From positions 1 through 64,000 of the forward strand of contig JAJCYP010000004.1 of assembly GCA_029262855.1 (NCBI GenBank): a DNA stretch of 64,000 nucleotides, in the 5' to 3' direction. The translations under genes and the position numbers were made by a program. The notes under the pieces were generated by a model. It saw nothing but the letters and a program-made list of their open reading frames with translations. It did not search any database and was not told where the DNA came from. The number at the start of each line of letters is the position of its first letter. Position 1 is the first letter of the stretch. Source of the stretch: Bacteroidota bacterium (lineage in GTDB: Bacteria; Bacteroidota; Rhodothermia; Rhodothermales; UBA10348). Below are positions 1 through 8,164 of the stretch, in pieces.

Positions 1-111
1 GGCCACGTGTACAAGCGCGACGGGCTCTTCCGATGGGACGTCCCCACCAAGCTGAACAACCCACGGCGGAAACAGCCACGGGGCAACATGCTGTTGCAGA
101 ACCGCGACTGA
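1..111 (+). CDS. C-terminal end of an unidentified protein (partial)
   Basis: The frame is open from the first base and closes with TGA at 109-111. It gives 36 residues that begin GHVYKRDGLFRWDVPTK and end NMLLQNRD. The tail is basic and hydrophilic, with no hydrophobic segment or sorting signal. The start lies outside the window, so the family cannot be named. The next gene is on the opposite strand and converges on it, with a gap of about 33 bases that holds no clear terminator hairpin. Confidence 0.5.
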   Translation, partial: GHVYKRDGLFRWDVPTKLNNPRRKQPRGNMLLQNRD

Positions 112-144
112 GTGCCCGCGAGCGTGTCGCCACGAAGAGGAGCG

Positions 145-369
145 TCAGCCGCCAGATGTGCCATAGATGGTATCGCGTGCCGTCGCCATGATGCCGGTGC
201 CCAACTCCAGCTCAATGTCGGTCACTGACTGGTATTGGACCTGGGCCTCCTGCAGCTGGACCCGTTCAGATGGGTCCATCGGTGCAACCGGATTGGAATC
301 ACATCCGACCAGGGCGATGGCAATCAGTGCTGGGGCGGCGATGGTTTTCAGGAAAGTGCGAGCGTTCAT
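145..369 (-). CDS. Small lipoprotein of unknown function
   Basis: A 74-residue protein with a bacterial lipoprotein signal: basic start (MNARTFLK), hydrophobic stretch, and lipobox LVGC with the lipidated cysteine at residue 23. The mature part of about 50 residues is acidic and has no recognisable domain. The residues after the cysteine (DSNPVAP) resemble the flexible tethers common on Bacteroidota surface lipoproteins; that comparison is family knowledge. It is transcribed away from the histidine kinase gene at 548. The 180 bases between them carry promoter-like sequence for the kinase side. I cannot assign a function. Confidence 0.7.
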   Translation of the reverse strand: MNARTFLKTIAAPALIAIALVGCDSNPVAPMDPSERVQLQEAQVQYQSVTDIELELGTGIMATARDTIYGTSGG

Positions 370-464
370 TGTACTTCAGGGGAGATGGATTAAGGAGTGA
401 GACATTGTCAAGAGCAGAGATGCTCTTTCTTCTGACTGTTTCGCACTAAAGGTGGTGGCAATTT

Positions 465-496
465 TTGACAACTGAATAGTTCTCTCGCCTTATAGT
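465..496 (+). promoter_or_regulatory. Candidate promoter of the histidine kinase gene
   Basis: TTGACA at 465-470 and TATAGT at 491-496 are separated by 20 bases. That is too wide for a classical sigma-70 promoter but close to the 19-20 base spacing of Bacteroidota -33/-7 promoters. It lies about 50 bases upstream of the TTG start at 548. The rest of the 370-547 interval is AT-rich compared with its surroundings and shows no ORF or hairpin I would report. Confidence 0.35.
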
Positions 497-547
497 GGGT
501 GGTCAAAAATGATCGTTTTTTAGACTGAGAATTCCGGAAGAGGCCCC

Positions 548-3500
548 TTGAGAAGACGCACAGGTACCCGTTTATCGCTCCAATCCGCCGGATTGCTGTG
601 TGCCGTTCTCTCTGTCCTGACACCCGCGCACACCGCCCGGCAGGCCTCTGCTCAGCCGGTCCCCACCTTCGTCCGAATCGACGACACCCGCGGCCTGGCC
701 TCCAACGAAGTCTGGTCGGCCTACAGGGACGCGACCGGGATCCTCTGGATCGGCACAGCCACGGGACTCCAGCGGTGGGGCGGGGAAGGACTGATTGGTC
801 CCGGTTTCAGGGCAGACTCGAGTCCCATCCCCGCGGGCGAGATTTCAGGAATCCTCCCCTTTGCCGGAGGCCTGATGGTCGGATCAAACGGCGGGGGCAT
901 AGCGAGGCTGCATGCGACGGACATGACGGAACGCCCCGTCAGTGCGTGCGAATCGGATACCGAACCCCCACCGCTCTACATCCGCCATTTGACACCACTG
1001 GCCGACCAGCGCGTGTTCGTCGGGGCGGGTCGGACTGGCCCGTGGGTGCTGACGCCTGACAGCTACTGCCCATTCAGGTTTGCATCGCCTGCAGATTCCG
1101 CTCGCGGGATTGGCGTCGAAGCCCTGGCTCAGACCCCCGACGGAAGAACATTCTTCGGTACCTGGGACCGCGGCCTCTTCTCAACTACCATGGATGGCAT
1201 CCGGATCGGGGTACTCGACAGCATCCCACACCCCAGCGGTCAAATCCGTGATCTGGCCTACGATCCGCGAGGGTACCTCTGGAGCGCCTCTTCCGGTGCC
1301 GGCGTCATCCGCCATGATTTGGACTCAGGCGAGATGGTCCGATTGGCGTTTCTCACCCGGGACGGTGCAAGGCCGGACAACCGAAACACGAGCCTCCACC
1401 TTGAGGGGGACCGCCTCTGGATCGGTAGCCAAGGCGGCCTGTCCTTCTTCAACACGCGGACCCGGACCCTTCAGAATTTCCTGCCCGAACTCGGAGACCC
1501 CAACTCCCTGTGCCACGAGTTCGTCGCCGATATCTACGACGACAAACAAGGCATGCTCTGGGTACTCACGGATGGCGGCGTGTGCGGAGTCGTGCTGAAC
1601 CACCTGGATCACCGGTTTGTGACCGTCCGGGGTGAGGCGCGACTGATTGCCGCTGCCGCAGATCCTGAGTCATTCTTTCTGGGTACCGAATTCGCGATCG
1701 AACGCCGAGCGACGGATGGGCTGGAAGTACTCGAGGAACTGCCTCTCCCCGCCCGTGGAATCGGCGGTCGACCCGCAGTGCCGGTCGGGATAGTGGAGCG
1801 AGGTCCCGCCATTCTTACAGCCACCTCCCAGCACGGACTCTTCCGTAGAAACCGAGGCGACTGGACTCGTATTGGCATCGGCCCCTTGGCGGAAACCACC
1901 TCGCTCACGGGCCTCATCCCAACCCGTGGCGGTGCCCTGGTGCAAACCTTCGGTCGCGGGGTCATCGGTGTGTCGTTGCCGGAAGGCACTCCACACTATC
2001 AGATTCTGGACGAGGGATCGAGCACCACGCTCACGGGCCTTTCCGATGGTGAGGGCACCGTCTGGATGGACGGCCGCGCCGGGGGCCTTGTTCGCATTGC
2101 TCCCGGCGACAGCGTCACGACTCCCGTCGATTCCTGGCCCCGCGATTCCACCTCCACGGCCTTCAGCCGGGTTGAAGACCTCACGATCTCCCCTGACGGT
2201 GTGCTCTGGGCCGCCACGAGAGGCGGCGTGGTGAAGTACGACCCGAAAAAGGAGACCCACCGCGTTTACGTTCCGGGATCAGGCCTTCCCGCGGGTCGAA
2301 CGGTCGCAGCCGCCTGGCACGGCGATAACCTCTGGGTGGCAACGGACCATTCCCTGTCCCGACTCGACACGCTGAACCACACGTGGGACACATTCTTCGC
2401 CCCCCCGGGCTCGGACGAAGGGCCGTTCCTTGCGAAAGGACTTCTTTCGCACGGCGGCCGGTTGGTTGCAGCACGCGAGTCCGGGCTCTGGCTCGTGGAC
2501 ACCGAATCCGAGCCTCCCACGGCACCTCCACCCGTGGTGGAATTCGTCAGCGCCTCGCTGGAAGGCGGCAGACTCTCTCTGCCTCGGGGCGAAGACGGCT
2601 TCGATCTCGCGCTGCGTCTGGCCGACCTCGCGCATCCCGGCGATGTGCTGCTTTCGGCGCACCTGATCGGTCACGAGTCCGCGCCCACCCAAGCTTCGGG
2701 AACCGAGTTGCGGCGGCGCTACACCGGGGTCCAGCCCCGCAAGGAGCCCTACCACCTGAGGCTGACGGCCTTGTCCAGCTCGGGCGACTACCACACGATG
2801 GACTACTCGGTCCGCGTCCGCCGGTTTGTCTGGCAGACCCTCTGGTTCCGTTCGCTGCTCGCGATCCTGCTGGTTGGGACCGTTGGAGGCACCGCCCTCA
2901 CGCGAACCCGCCGGCGCCAGCGTGAGGCCGTTGAGATTCAAACCGCGCTCGCCGAATCCCGCGAGGACGAACGCCAACTACTCTCGCGCCACATCCATGA
3001 CGGCCCACTCCAGACGCTCTACTCCATCGGCCACCGCATCGAACTCCTGGAAGAAGAGCCCGAGCCCGAGGGCTTCCAGGCTCTGCTCAAACGCAACGAT
3101 GACGCCATCGATGCGCTGCGGCGCATCTGCGCCAATCTCCGGCCGTCCGGAATGGGTCAGTTGGCACTAGACCGAACTGTCGGTTCTTACTGTTCGAGCT
3201 TTCAGCAGGACCATCCTGCGATCAGGGTGGACCGGGACCTTCACGAGGTAGGAACGCTGACCGAACCCATAGTTGTCTGTGTGTATCGCGTCCTGCAGAG
3301 TGCCTTGGCGAACGTGTCCCGGCACGCCCAGGCAACCACCGTCAAAGTGGGGCTGCAGAAGCAAGGTCAGGCATTGATCCTCTCCGTGGCCGACGACGGC
3401 GTGGGTTTCAAGCGCGACACCTCAATGCTGGCCCTTGCCCGCGGACGGCATTTCGGGCTCCTGGGGATGCGGGAATGGGCCGAGCGGGCAGGTGGTCACC

Positions 3501-3565
3501 TCGGAATCGACTCCGAACCCGGAAAAGGCACTACATTGACGCTAACCGTTCCGCTTTCAGACTGA
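548..3565 (+). CDS. Hybrid-style sensor histidine kinase with periplasmic Reg_prop beta-propellers
   Basis: A 1005-residue membrane sensor. A signal peptide (about 1-36) precedes roughly 600 residues of Reg_prop propeller blades, seen as repeats such as GILWIGTATGLQRW, GYLWSASSGAGV and LWIGSQGGLSFF. A Y_Y_Y-like module (about 660-750), one transmembrane helix (about 757-778) and a HisKA_3/HATPase unit follow. The phosphoacceptor is probably H817 in HIHDGPLQTL. ATP-site motifs are ALANVSRHA, ADDGVGF and GLLGMREWA. The start is TTG, chosen because GGAAGAGG lies just upstream and the signal peptide begins there. The response regulator follows with a TGATG overlap, so the two form a cognate pair. 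In this family such propellers sense extracellular ligands, often glycans; the ligand here is unknown. Confidence 0.9.
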   Translation: MRRRTGTRLSLQSAGLLCAVLSVLTPAHTARQASAQPVPTFVRIDDTRGLASNEVWSAYRDATGILWIGTATGLQRWGGEGLIGPGFRADSSPIPAGEISGILPFAGGLMVGSNGGGIARLHATDMTERPVSACESDTEPPPLYIRHLTPLADQRVFVGAGRTGPWVLTPDSYCPFRFASPADSARGIGVEALAQTPDGRTFFGTWDRGLFSTTMDGIRIGVLDSIPHPSGQIRDLAYDPRGYLWSASSGAGVIRHDLDSGEMVRLAFLTRDGARPDNRNTSLHLEGDRLWIGSQGGLSFFNTRTRTLQNFLPELGDPNSLCHEFVADIYDDKQGMLWVLTDGGVCGVVLNHLDHRFVTVRGEARLIAAAADPESFFLGTEFAIERRATDGLEVLEELPLPARGIGGRPAVPVGIVERGPAILTATSQHGLFRRNRGDWTRIGIGPLAETTSLTGLIPTRGGALVQTFGRGVIGVSLPEGTPHYQILDEGSSTTLTGLSDGEGTVWMDGRAGGLVRIAPGDSVTTPVDSWPRDSTSTAFSRVEDLTISPDGVLWAATRGGVVKYDPKKETHRVYVPGSGLPAGRTVAAAWHGDNLWVATDHSLSRLDTLNHTWDTFFAPPGSDEGPFLAKGLLSHGGRLVAARESGLWLVDTESEPPTAPPPVVEFVSASLEGGRLSLPRGEDGFDLALRLADLAHPGDVLLSAHLIGHESAPTQASGTELRRRYTGVQPRKEPYHLRLTALSSSGDYHTMDYSVRVRRFVWQTLWFRSLLAILLVGTVGGTALTRTRRRQREAVEIQTALAESREDERQLLSRHIHDGPLQTLYSIGHRIELLEEEPEPEGFQALLKRNDDAIDALRRICANLRPSGMGQLALDRTVGSYCSSFQQDHPAIRVDRDLHEVGTLTEPIVVCVYRVLQSALANVSRHAQATTVKVGLQKQGQALILSVADDGVGFKRDTSMLALARGRHFGLLGMREWAERAGGHLGIDSEPGKGTTLTLTVPLSD

Positions 3566-4308
3566 TGCCTGTCCGCACCATAGTCCTGGCAGATGATCAT
3601 CCAGCCTTTATGGAGGGCGTGTCGATGAAACTTGAGCGCCAGCAAGATCTGCGGATCATCGGAACGGCCAAAAACGGGCGGGATGCCCTTGAGATGGTCA
3701 CAAGAATTACCCCGGACCTTCTCCTGATTGACATGGACATGCCGATCATGAACGGTCTGGAGGTGGTTCGCGAACTGAAGCGCGCCGGATCGCCGGTCAG
3801 GGCACTTCCGCTGAGCGGCCACGCCGATCCGGAGTATGTGATGGGGACGCTGGAGTCCGGTGCGGCCGGCTATGTCATGAAAGACGAGTCGCTGGCCAAG
3901 ATTGTCGAGGCCGTCCGGAAAGTTCTGGACGGTGGGGTCTATATCAGCCCACGGGTGTCACAGCAAATCGTGACGCGCAAGATGGACAGCAACAGCGATG
4001 ACACCGAGAAGGTATCAGCCATCCAGCGCCTCATCGAGGCGGGGGTCACGCCAAAGCGACTGGAAGTCCTGCGCCTGACCGCAGAGGGAATGAATAATCG
4101 CGAGATTGCTGCCAGACTGTTCCGGTCTGAGCACACGATTCGCAATCAGGTAGATCAACTGAAGGGCGTGACCGGGACAAAGTGGCGTCCCGGCGTCGTT
4201 GCCTGGGCCTGGCGCGAAGGCGTTCTCGATGTCGATACAGCTGAATTCGAGAGGGCCTTCGTCGCGGCGCAGTTCATCCGCAGGCACCGGGGCGACTCCT
4301 CAGGTTGA
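3565..4308 (+). CDS. NarL/LuxR-type response regulator
   Basis: A 247-residue regulator. The receiver domain (about 5-125) has the acidic pair D10-D11, the phosphoacceptor D56 in LLLIDMDMP and the conserved lysine in GYVMKDES. The C-terminal half carries a LuxR/GerE helix-turn-helix around LRLTAEGMNNREIAARL and SEHTIRNQVDQL. An in-frame ATG exists upstream at 3475 but lies inside the kinase gene. The ATG at 3565 overlaps the kinase stop by one base and gives a normal receiver N-terminus. It should bind DNA when phosphorylated by the neighbouring kinase. The last 45 residues after the HTH are longer than in many NarL proteins and not diagnostic. Confidence 0.9.
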   Translation: MPVRTIVLADDHPAFMEGVSMKLERQQDLRIIGTAKNGRDALEMVTRITPDLLLIDMDMPIMNGLEVVRELKRAGSPVRALPLSGHADPEYVMGTLESGAAGYVMKDESLAKIVEAVRKVLDGGVYISPRVSQQIVTRKMDSNSDDTEKVSAIQRLIEAGVTPKRLEVLRLTAEGMNNREIAARLFRSEHTIRNQVDQLKGVTGTKWRPGVVAWAWREGVLDVDTAEFERAFVAAQFIRRHRGDSSG

Positions 4309-4326
4309 AAGGCCGAAACCAGGAAT

Positions 4327-4596
4327 TCAGCTCGAACCCGTCGCCTTCAACGGAAGTGATCCGGAATTCGGAGCGATGTACAACTCCACCACGCCGTCAA
4401 ATCGCCGCTCCAGCAACAGATCACACTCCATGAGAGCGTACAACGGCGCTCCAAGGACCGATGTATTCCCAGAGATCATCTCTCCTTTCTCCAGAATGGT
4501 GCCGTCCGCGCTGAGATCAAGCTTCGGCACGAACTTGCCCCCTTGGACGGCGAAGATTTGTTCGAAGCGAACGATGATTTTTCGGTCTCCAGTCAT
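4327..4596 (-). CDS. Small conserved-looking hypothetical protein
   Basis: An 89-residue reading frame beginning MTGDRKIIVRFEQIF. A GTG at 4614 would add six residues, but the ATG at 4596 gives the more natural start. The sequence has alternating hydrophobic strands, no signal peptide and no membrane helix, so a small soluble beta-rich protein is plausible. It fills the space between two plus-strand genes and points back towards the response regulator. I recognise no family. Composition is like the neighbouring genes, which favours a real gene over chance. Confidence 0.5.
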   Translation of the reverse strand: MTGDRKIIVRFEQIFAVQGGKFVPKLDLSADGTILEKGEMISGNTSVLGAPLYALMECDLLLERRFDGVVELYIAPNSGSLPLKATGSS

Positions 4597-4651
4597 AGTA
4601 CCAGTATCGGCCACAAGAGTCAGACTCCGATGAGGCGAGAGAACTATTGTG

Positions 4652-5695
4652 ATGGCAGTTAAACACTATTCTTATCAGCAGGCCCTGCGGTCACTGACCG
4701 ATCTCGCGGCCGGGACCACTGAACAGGTGGCCGACTCGACGGCTGCCACGCCTCCTGTGTTTGTCCTGCCGGTCGGACTGGACGCGACTCAACTGGCGTT
4801 CATAGGCGTCCGGGTCCTGATCCTCATCATCGGGACCCTGCTGGTGATTCGGGTGATCGACAAACTGGCGCACGCATGGATGCGACAGTTCGATGACCTG
4901 CCCCAGGGGACTCCGCGGAAACAACGGGCGACCACGGTCGGGGCCTTGTTCTCTTCCATGGCCCGATACACGCTGTGGCCGCTCATTGTAATCATGATTC
5001 TGGCCGAGTTCGGCTTCAACCTGGGTGCCATCCTTGCGACGGCCGGTATAGCCGGCCTGGCCCTTGGCTTCGGGGCCCAGACCCTGGTCAAGGACGTGAT
5101 TGCCGGCTTCTTCCTGTTGTTTGATGACACCGTTCACGTGGGCGACGTGATCAAAGTGAATAATCAGGCGGGCATCATTGAGGACATCGGCATCCGGCTA
5201 ATCAAGATGCGCCGCCTGGACGGCGAGTTGTTGATGATCCCGGCGGGGGAGCTACGGATTTTCGGCAACCTGAGTATTGGCTTTGCCCGGATCGCGACCG
5301 AAATCGACGTCTCCTACGAGCAGGACATCAACATGCTCACCGAGGCTCTGACCGAGGTCGTCGCCGAGTGGGCCGCATCCAGCGAGCATGTCCTGCTGGG
5401 CGAGGAGCCCGAGGTGCACTCCATCCTCAAGATGACCGAATCGACCATCCGCCTCAGGGTGGTCGCCCGGGTACGCCCCGGCGAGCAATGGCAGGCGGAG
5501 CGCAATCTTCTCAAGCTGGTCAAGCAGCGGTTTGATGAAAAGGGCATCGAATTCCCGTTCCCAAGAAGGACGATCTATGTGCGGCAGGAAGGTGGGGCTC
5601 CGAAGGACAGCTCCCCCACGGAGGAGCTTCGGCCTACATCTCGCCCGTCAGCGCCATCTGAAGAATCACCCTCGCGCCATCCGCCGTCAGTTTGA
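4652..5695 (+). CDS. MscS-family mechanosensitive channel
   Basis: A 347-residue membrane protein. Three predicted transmembrane helices lie at about 48-70, 105-125 and 127-157. The third is the glycine/alanine-rich pore helix typical of MscS (ILATAGIAGLALGFGAQTLVKD). It is followed by the beta domain motif DDTVHVGDVIKV and a soluble C-terminal alpha/beta domain. The tail (about 315-347) is low-complexity and rich in Ser and Pro. A GTG lies one codon upstream of the chosen ATG. Its role is to release solutes on osmotic downshock. The last 62 bases overlap the convergent alcohol dehydrogenase gene, so the Ser/Pro tail is encoded by DNA that also codes on the other strand. Confidence 0.88.
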   Translation: MAVKHYSYQQALRSLTDLAAGTTEQVADSTAATPPVFVLPVGLDATQLAFIGVRVLILIIGTLLVIRVIDKLAHAWMRQFDDLPQGTPRKQRATTVGALFSSMARYTLWPLIVIMILAEFGFNLGAILATAGIAGLALGFGAQTLVKDVIAGFFLLFDDTVHVGDVIKVNNQAGIIEDIGIRLIKMRRLDGELLMIPAGELRIFGNLSIGFARIATEIDVSYEQDINMLTEALTEVVAEWAASSEHVLLGEEPEVHSILKMTESTIRLRVVARVRPGEQWQAERNLLKLVKQRFDEKGIEFPFPRRTIYVRQEGGAPKDSSPTEELRPTSRPSAPSEESPSRHPPSV

Positions 5696-6785
5696 CGGGA
5701 TTCCCCCCGGCAGACGGATCTTCGACGGCCATTGTCGCGATCAGGTCGGTTTGCGATCCGTCCACGCCCAGGCCGGCCAGCGTGTGCGGAACGCCCAGTT
5801 CACGGCGCAACTCCAGCACCCAAGCCAACACTCCGTCGAATCCGCCCTCGATTCCCAGGTAGGCGGCAAACCGGGTCATCTTTTCCTCGATGGCCGGTCG
5901 GTTGAACTGTAGGACATAAGGCATGAACACAGCGTTCGTCGTCCCATGGTGAGTGTTGTAGAGCGCGCCCACCGGATGGGAGAGCGCGTGTATCGCTCCC
6001 AGGCCCTTCTGGAACGCCACCGCTCCCATCGACGCGGCAACCAGCATGTCGGAACGCGCGTCGAGGTCCGAGCCGTTCGCAAAAGCCCGCGGCAAGGCAT
6101 CCTTGACCAGTCTGGCACCTTCGAGCGCGATCCCCGCGGACATGGGATGGAAGGCGGGCGAACACCAGGCCTCCAGGCAGTGGGCCAGGGCATCCATCCC
6201 GGCCCCTGCAGTCAAGTGAGGTGGAAGGCCGACGGTCAGCTCGGGGTCTGCGATGACCGTGACGGGCATCATTAGAGGATGGAAAATGATCTTCTTGACG
6301 TGCCGGACTTCGTCGGTGATCACGGCGGCCCGCCCGACCTCTGATCCCGTACCGGCCGTGGTGGGGACTGCGATCACCCGGCTGATCGTTCCCGCATTGG
6401 CGCGAGTCCACCAATCGCCCACATCCTCAAAATCCCAGATAGGGCGCGTCTGACCGTGCAGAAAAGCAATGCTCTTTCCGGCATCCAGCGCACTCCCGCC
6501 ACCGAACGCAATGACGCCGTCATGATCTCCCGAGTGGTAGGCTTCGACGCCAGCGAGCACATTCTCTTCGGTCGGGTTCGTGCGGACATCCGAGAACACC
6601 TCCACCCCCAGACCCGAAGCCTTGCAGGCAGCGATGGTGATTCGGGTCATCGGCAGCTCGGCCAAGCCCTCATCCGTGACAAAGAGCGGCCGAAGAATCC
6701 CGGCCGCCTCACAGGCCTCGCCCAATTCCGAAATCCGGCCTGCGCCGAAGCGCATGTGCGTGGGGTAGCTCCAGTTGGCCTTCAT
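5634..6785 (-). CDS. Iron-containing alcohol dehydrogenase (group III)
   Basis: A 383-residue NAD(P)-dependent oxidoreductase. The nucleotide-binding motif is FGGGSALDAGKSI (about 94-106), followed by PTTAGTGSEV. By comparison with FucO the metal ligands are D198, H202, H266 and H280, all present. It is the last gene of the minus-strand catabolic operon and starts with a TGATG overlap on the aldehyde dehydrogenase stop. The pair could interconvert an alcohol, aldehyde and acid derived from the amine handled by the operon. The substrate is not determined by sequence. Confidence 0.9.
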   Translation of the reverse strand: MKANWSYPTHMRFGAGRISELGEACEAAGILRPLFVTDEGLAELPMTRITIAACKASGLGVEVFSDVRTNPTEENVLAGVEAYHSGDHDGVIAFGGGSALDAGKSIAFLHGQTRPIWDFEDVGDWWTRANAGTISRVIAVPTTAGTGSEVGRAAVITDEVRHVKKIIFHPLMMPVTVIADPELTVGLPPHLTAGAGMDALAHCLEAWCSPAFHPMSAGIALEGARLVKDALPRAFANGSDLDARSDMLVAASMGAVAFQKGLGAIHALSHPVGALYNTHHGTTNAVFMPYVLQFNRPAIEEKMTRFAAYLGIEGGFDGVLAWVLELRRELGVPHTLAGLGVDGSQTDLIATMAVEDPSAGGNPVKLTADGARVILQMALTGEM

Positions 6786-8164
6786 CAGATACGGGTTCGA
6801 AGATTGTAGGACTTTGGCCGGGTCAGGCTGTCATACCCAAACCGCGACAGCGTGCAGCCCCGACCGGTTTCCTTGACGCCTGTCCAGGCCAGCGCCGGGT
6901 CGAGATAGTCGCAGCGGTTCATGAACACCGTGCCGGTTTCCACGAGGTCCCCCACAGTCGCCGCGGCCTCGGAGTCGTCGGTCCAGATACTGGCCGTGAG
7001 TCCGAAGGCGCTGTCGTTCATGAGCTCCACGGCCTCCTCGTCCCCGGAAGTGGGCATGATTCCGACCACAGGCCCGAATGACTCGTCTGTCATCACGGAC
7101 ATGGAGTGATCCACATCTATCAGCACTTGAGGTGCGAGGTAGGGCGAGTCAGGCCCGAAGTCGGCGAAGCCTGATGCGTCCACGAGAGGCCGCGCGCCGG
7201 CGGCGACCGCGGCCGCTGTCTGCTCCCGCACGAACGCGGCTCCTGAGGCCGACGCCATCGGCCCGAGGTTCGTCTTGGAGTCAAGCGGATCGCCCAGAAC
7301 ATAGTCGCGCGCTCGCGCCGCGAAGCCTTCCACGAAATCGCCGAAGACACTGCGGTGCACGTAGATGCGTTCGATGCCGCAGCAACTCTGGCCCGAGTTG
7401 AAGAACGCCCCGTCCACCAGATTCTCGATGGCGTGGCTCAGGTCGGCATCCTCCCGGACATAGGCAGGATCCTTCCCCCCGAGTTCCAGGCCCGCTCCGA
7501 TGAACGAGCCGGCCGCTGCTTTTTCGATGACTATCCCGGCACCAACGGAGCCCGTGAAGTTGACCTGATCCACCAGTCCGTCTTCGAGCAGGGCGCCCGC
7601 CTGGCTGTGCGACAGGAACAGGTTGCGAAAGAGCCCTGCCGGCAGCCCCGCCCGATCGCAGGCCACCTGAAAGCGCTCACCCACCAGCAGGGTCTGCGAA
7701 GCGTGCTTCAAGAGCACCGCGTTCCCCGCCATGAGCGCCGGAATCACCGAATTGACCGCCGTCAGGTAGGGGTAATTCCAGGGAGCAATCACCAGGATCA
7801 GGCCCAGTGGCTCCCGCTTGATGTACCGCTCGAATCCGGTCTGCGGCGCGGGTCGGAGCGGTGCCAGAGCGCCCGGGGCGATGCCGATCATGTGGCGGGC
7901 GCGCTCCTCAAATCCGCCCAACTCACCGGCCCCGTAGCGGACCGGCCGCCCCATTTGCCAAGCCAACTCCGGCACGATTTCGTCCGTCATCGCCAGCATC
8001 TCGTCGACCACCCGTGAGCAGAGCACTGCACGCTCGGCGACCGCGACCCGCGACCACTCCGCCTGAGCGTTCCGGGCCCGAGCCAACGACAGCACTACCT
8101 CGGCCGCTGACGCGAGAGGCCGCTCGGCGTAGAGCCGGCCATCAACGGGTGAAACGCAACGCAT
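6785..8164 (-). CDS. NAD(P)-dependent aldehyde dehydrogenase
   Basis: A 459-residue aldehyde dehydrogenase; a GTG one codon upstream is an alternative start. Motifs include the Rossmann-fold IAPWNYP, the general base in GLELGGKDP (about E227) and the catalytic cysteine in NSGQSC (about C261). It is complete, although shorter than the usual 480-500 residues because the N-terminal arm is short. It overlaps the stop of the glutamine synthetase-like gene (TGATG) and is followed directly by the alcohol dehydrogenase. In PuuA-type pathways the aldehyde dehydrogenase (PuuC) oxidises the gamma-glutamylated aldehyde; that role here is inferred from context. Confidence 0.9.
   Translation of the reverse strand: MRCVSPVDGRLYAERPLASAAEVVLSLARARNAQAEWSRVAVAERAVLCSRVVDEMLAMTDEIVPELAWQMGRPVRYGAGELGGFEERARHMIGIAPGALAPLRPAPQTGFERYIKREPLGLILVIAPWNYPYLTAVNSVIPALMAGNAVLLKHASQTLLVGERFQVACDRAGLPAGLFRNLFLSHSQAGALLEDGLVDQVNFTGSVGAGIVIEKAAAGSFIGAGLELGGKDPAYVREDADLSHAIENLVDGAFFNSGQSCCGIERIYVHRSVFGDFVEGFAARARDYVLGDPLDSKTNLGPMASASGAAFVREQTAAAVAAGARPLVDASGFADFGPDSPYLAPQVLIDVDHSMSVMTDESFGPVVGIMPTSGDEEAVELMNDSAFGLTASIWTDDSEAAATVGDLVETGTVFMNRCDYLDPALAWTGVKETGRGCTLSRFGYDSLTRPKSYNLRTRI

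Noticed and set aside
369..548. A tRNA or small RNA in the AT-rich gap before the kinase gene
   Set aside because: No cloverleaf, CCA end or stable long-range helix could be built. Promoter-like elements explain the sequence better.
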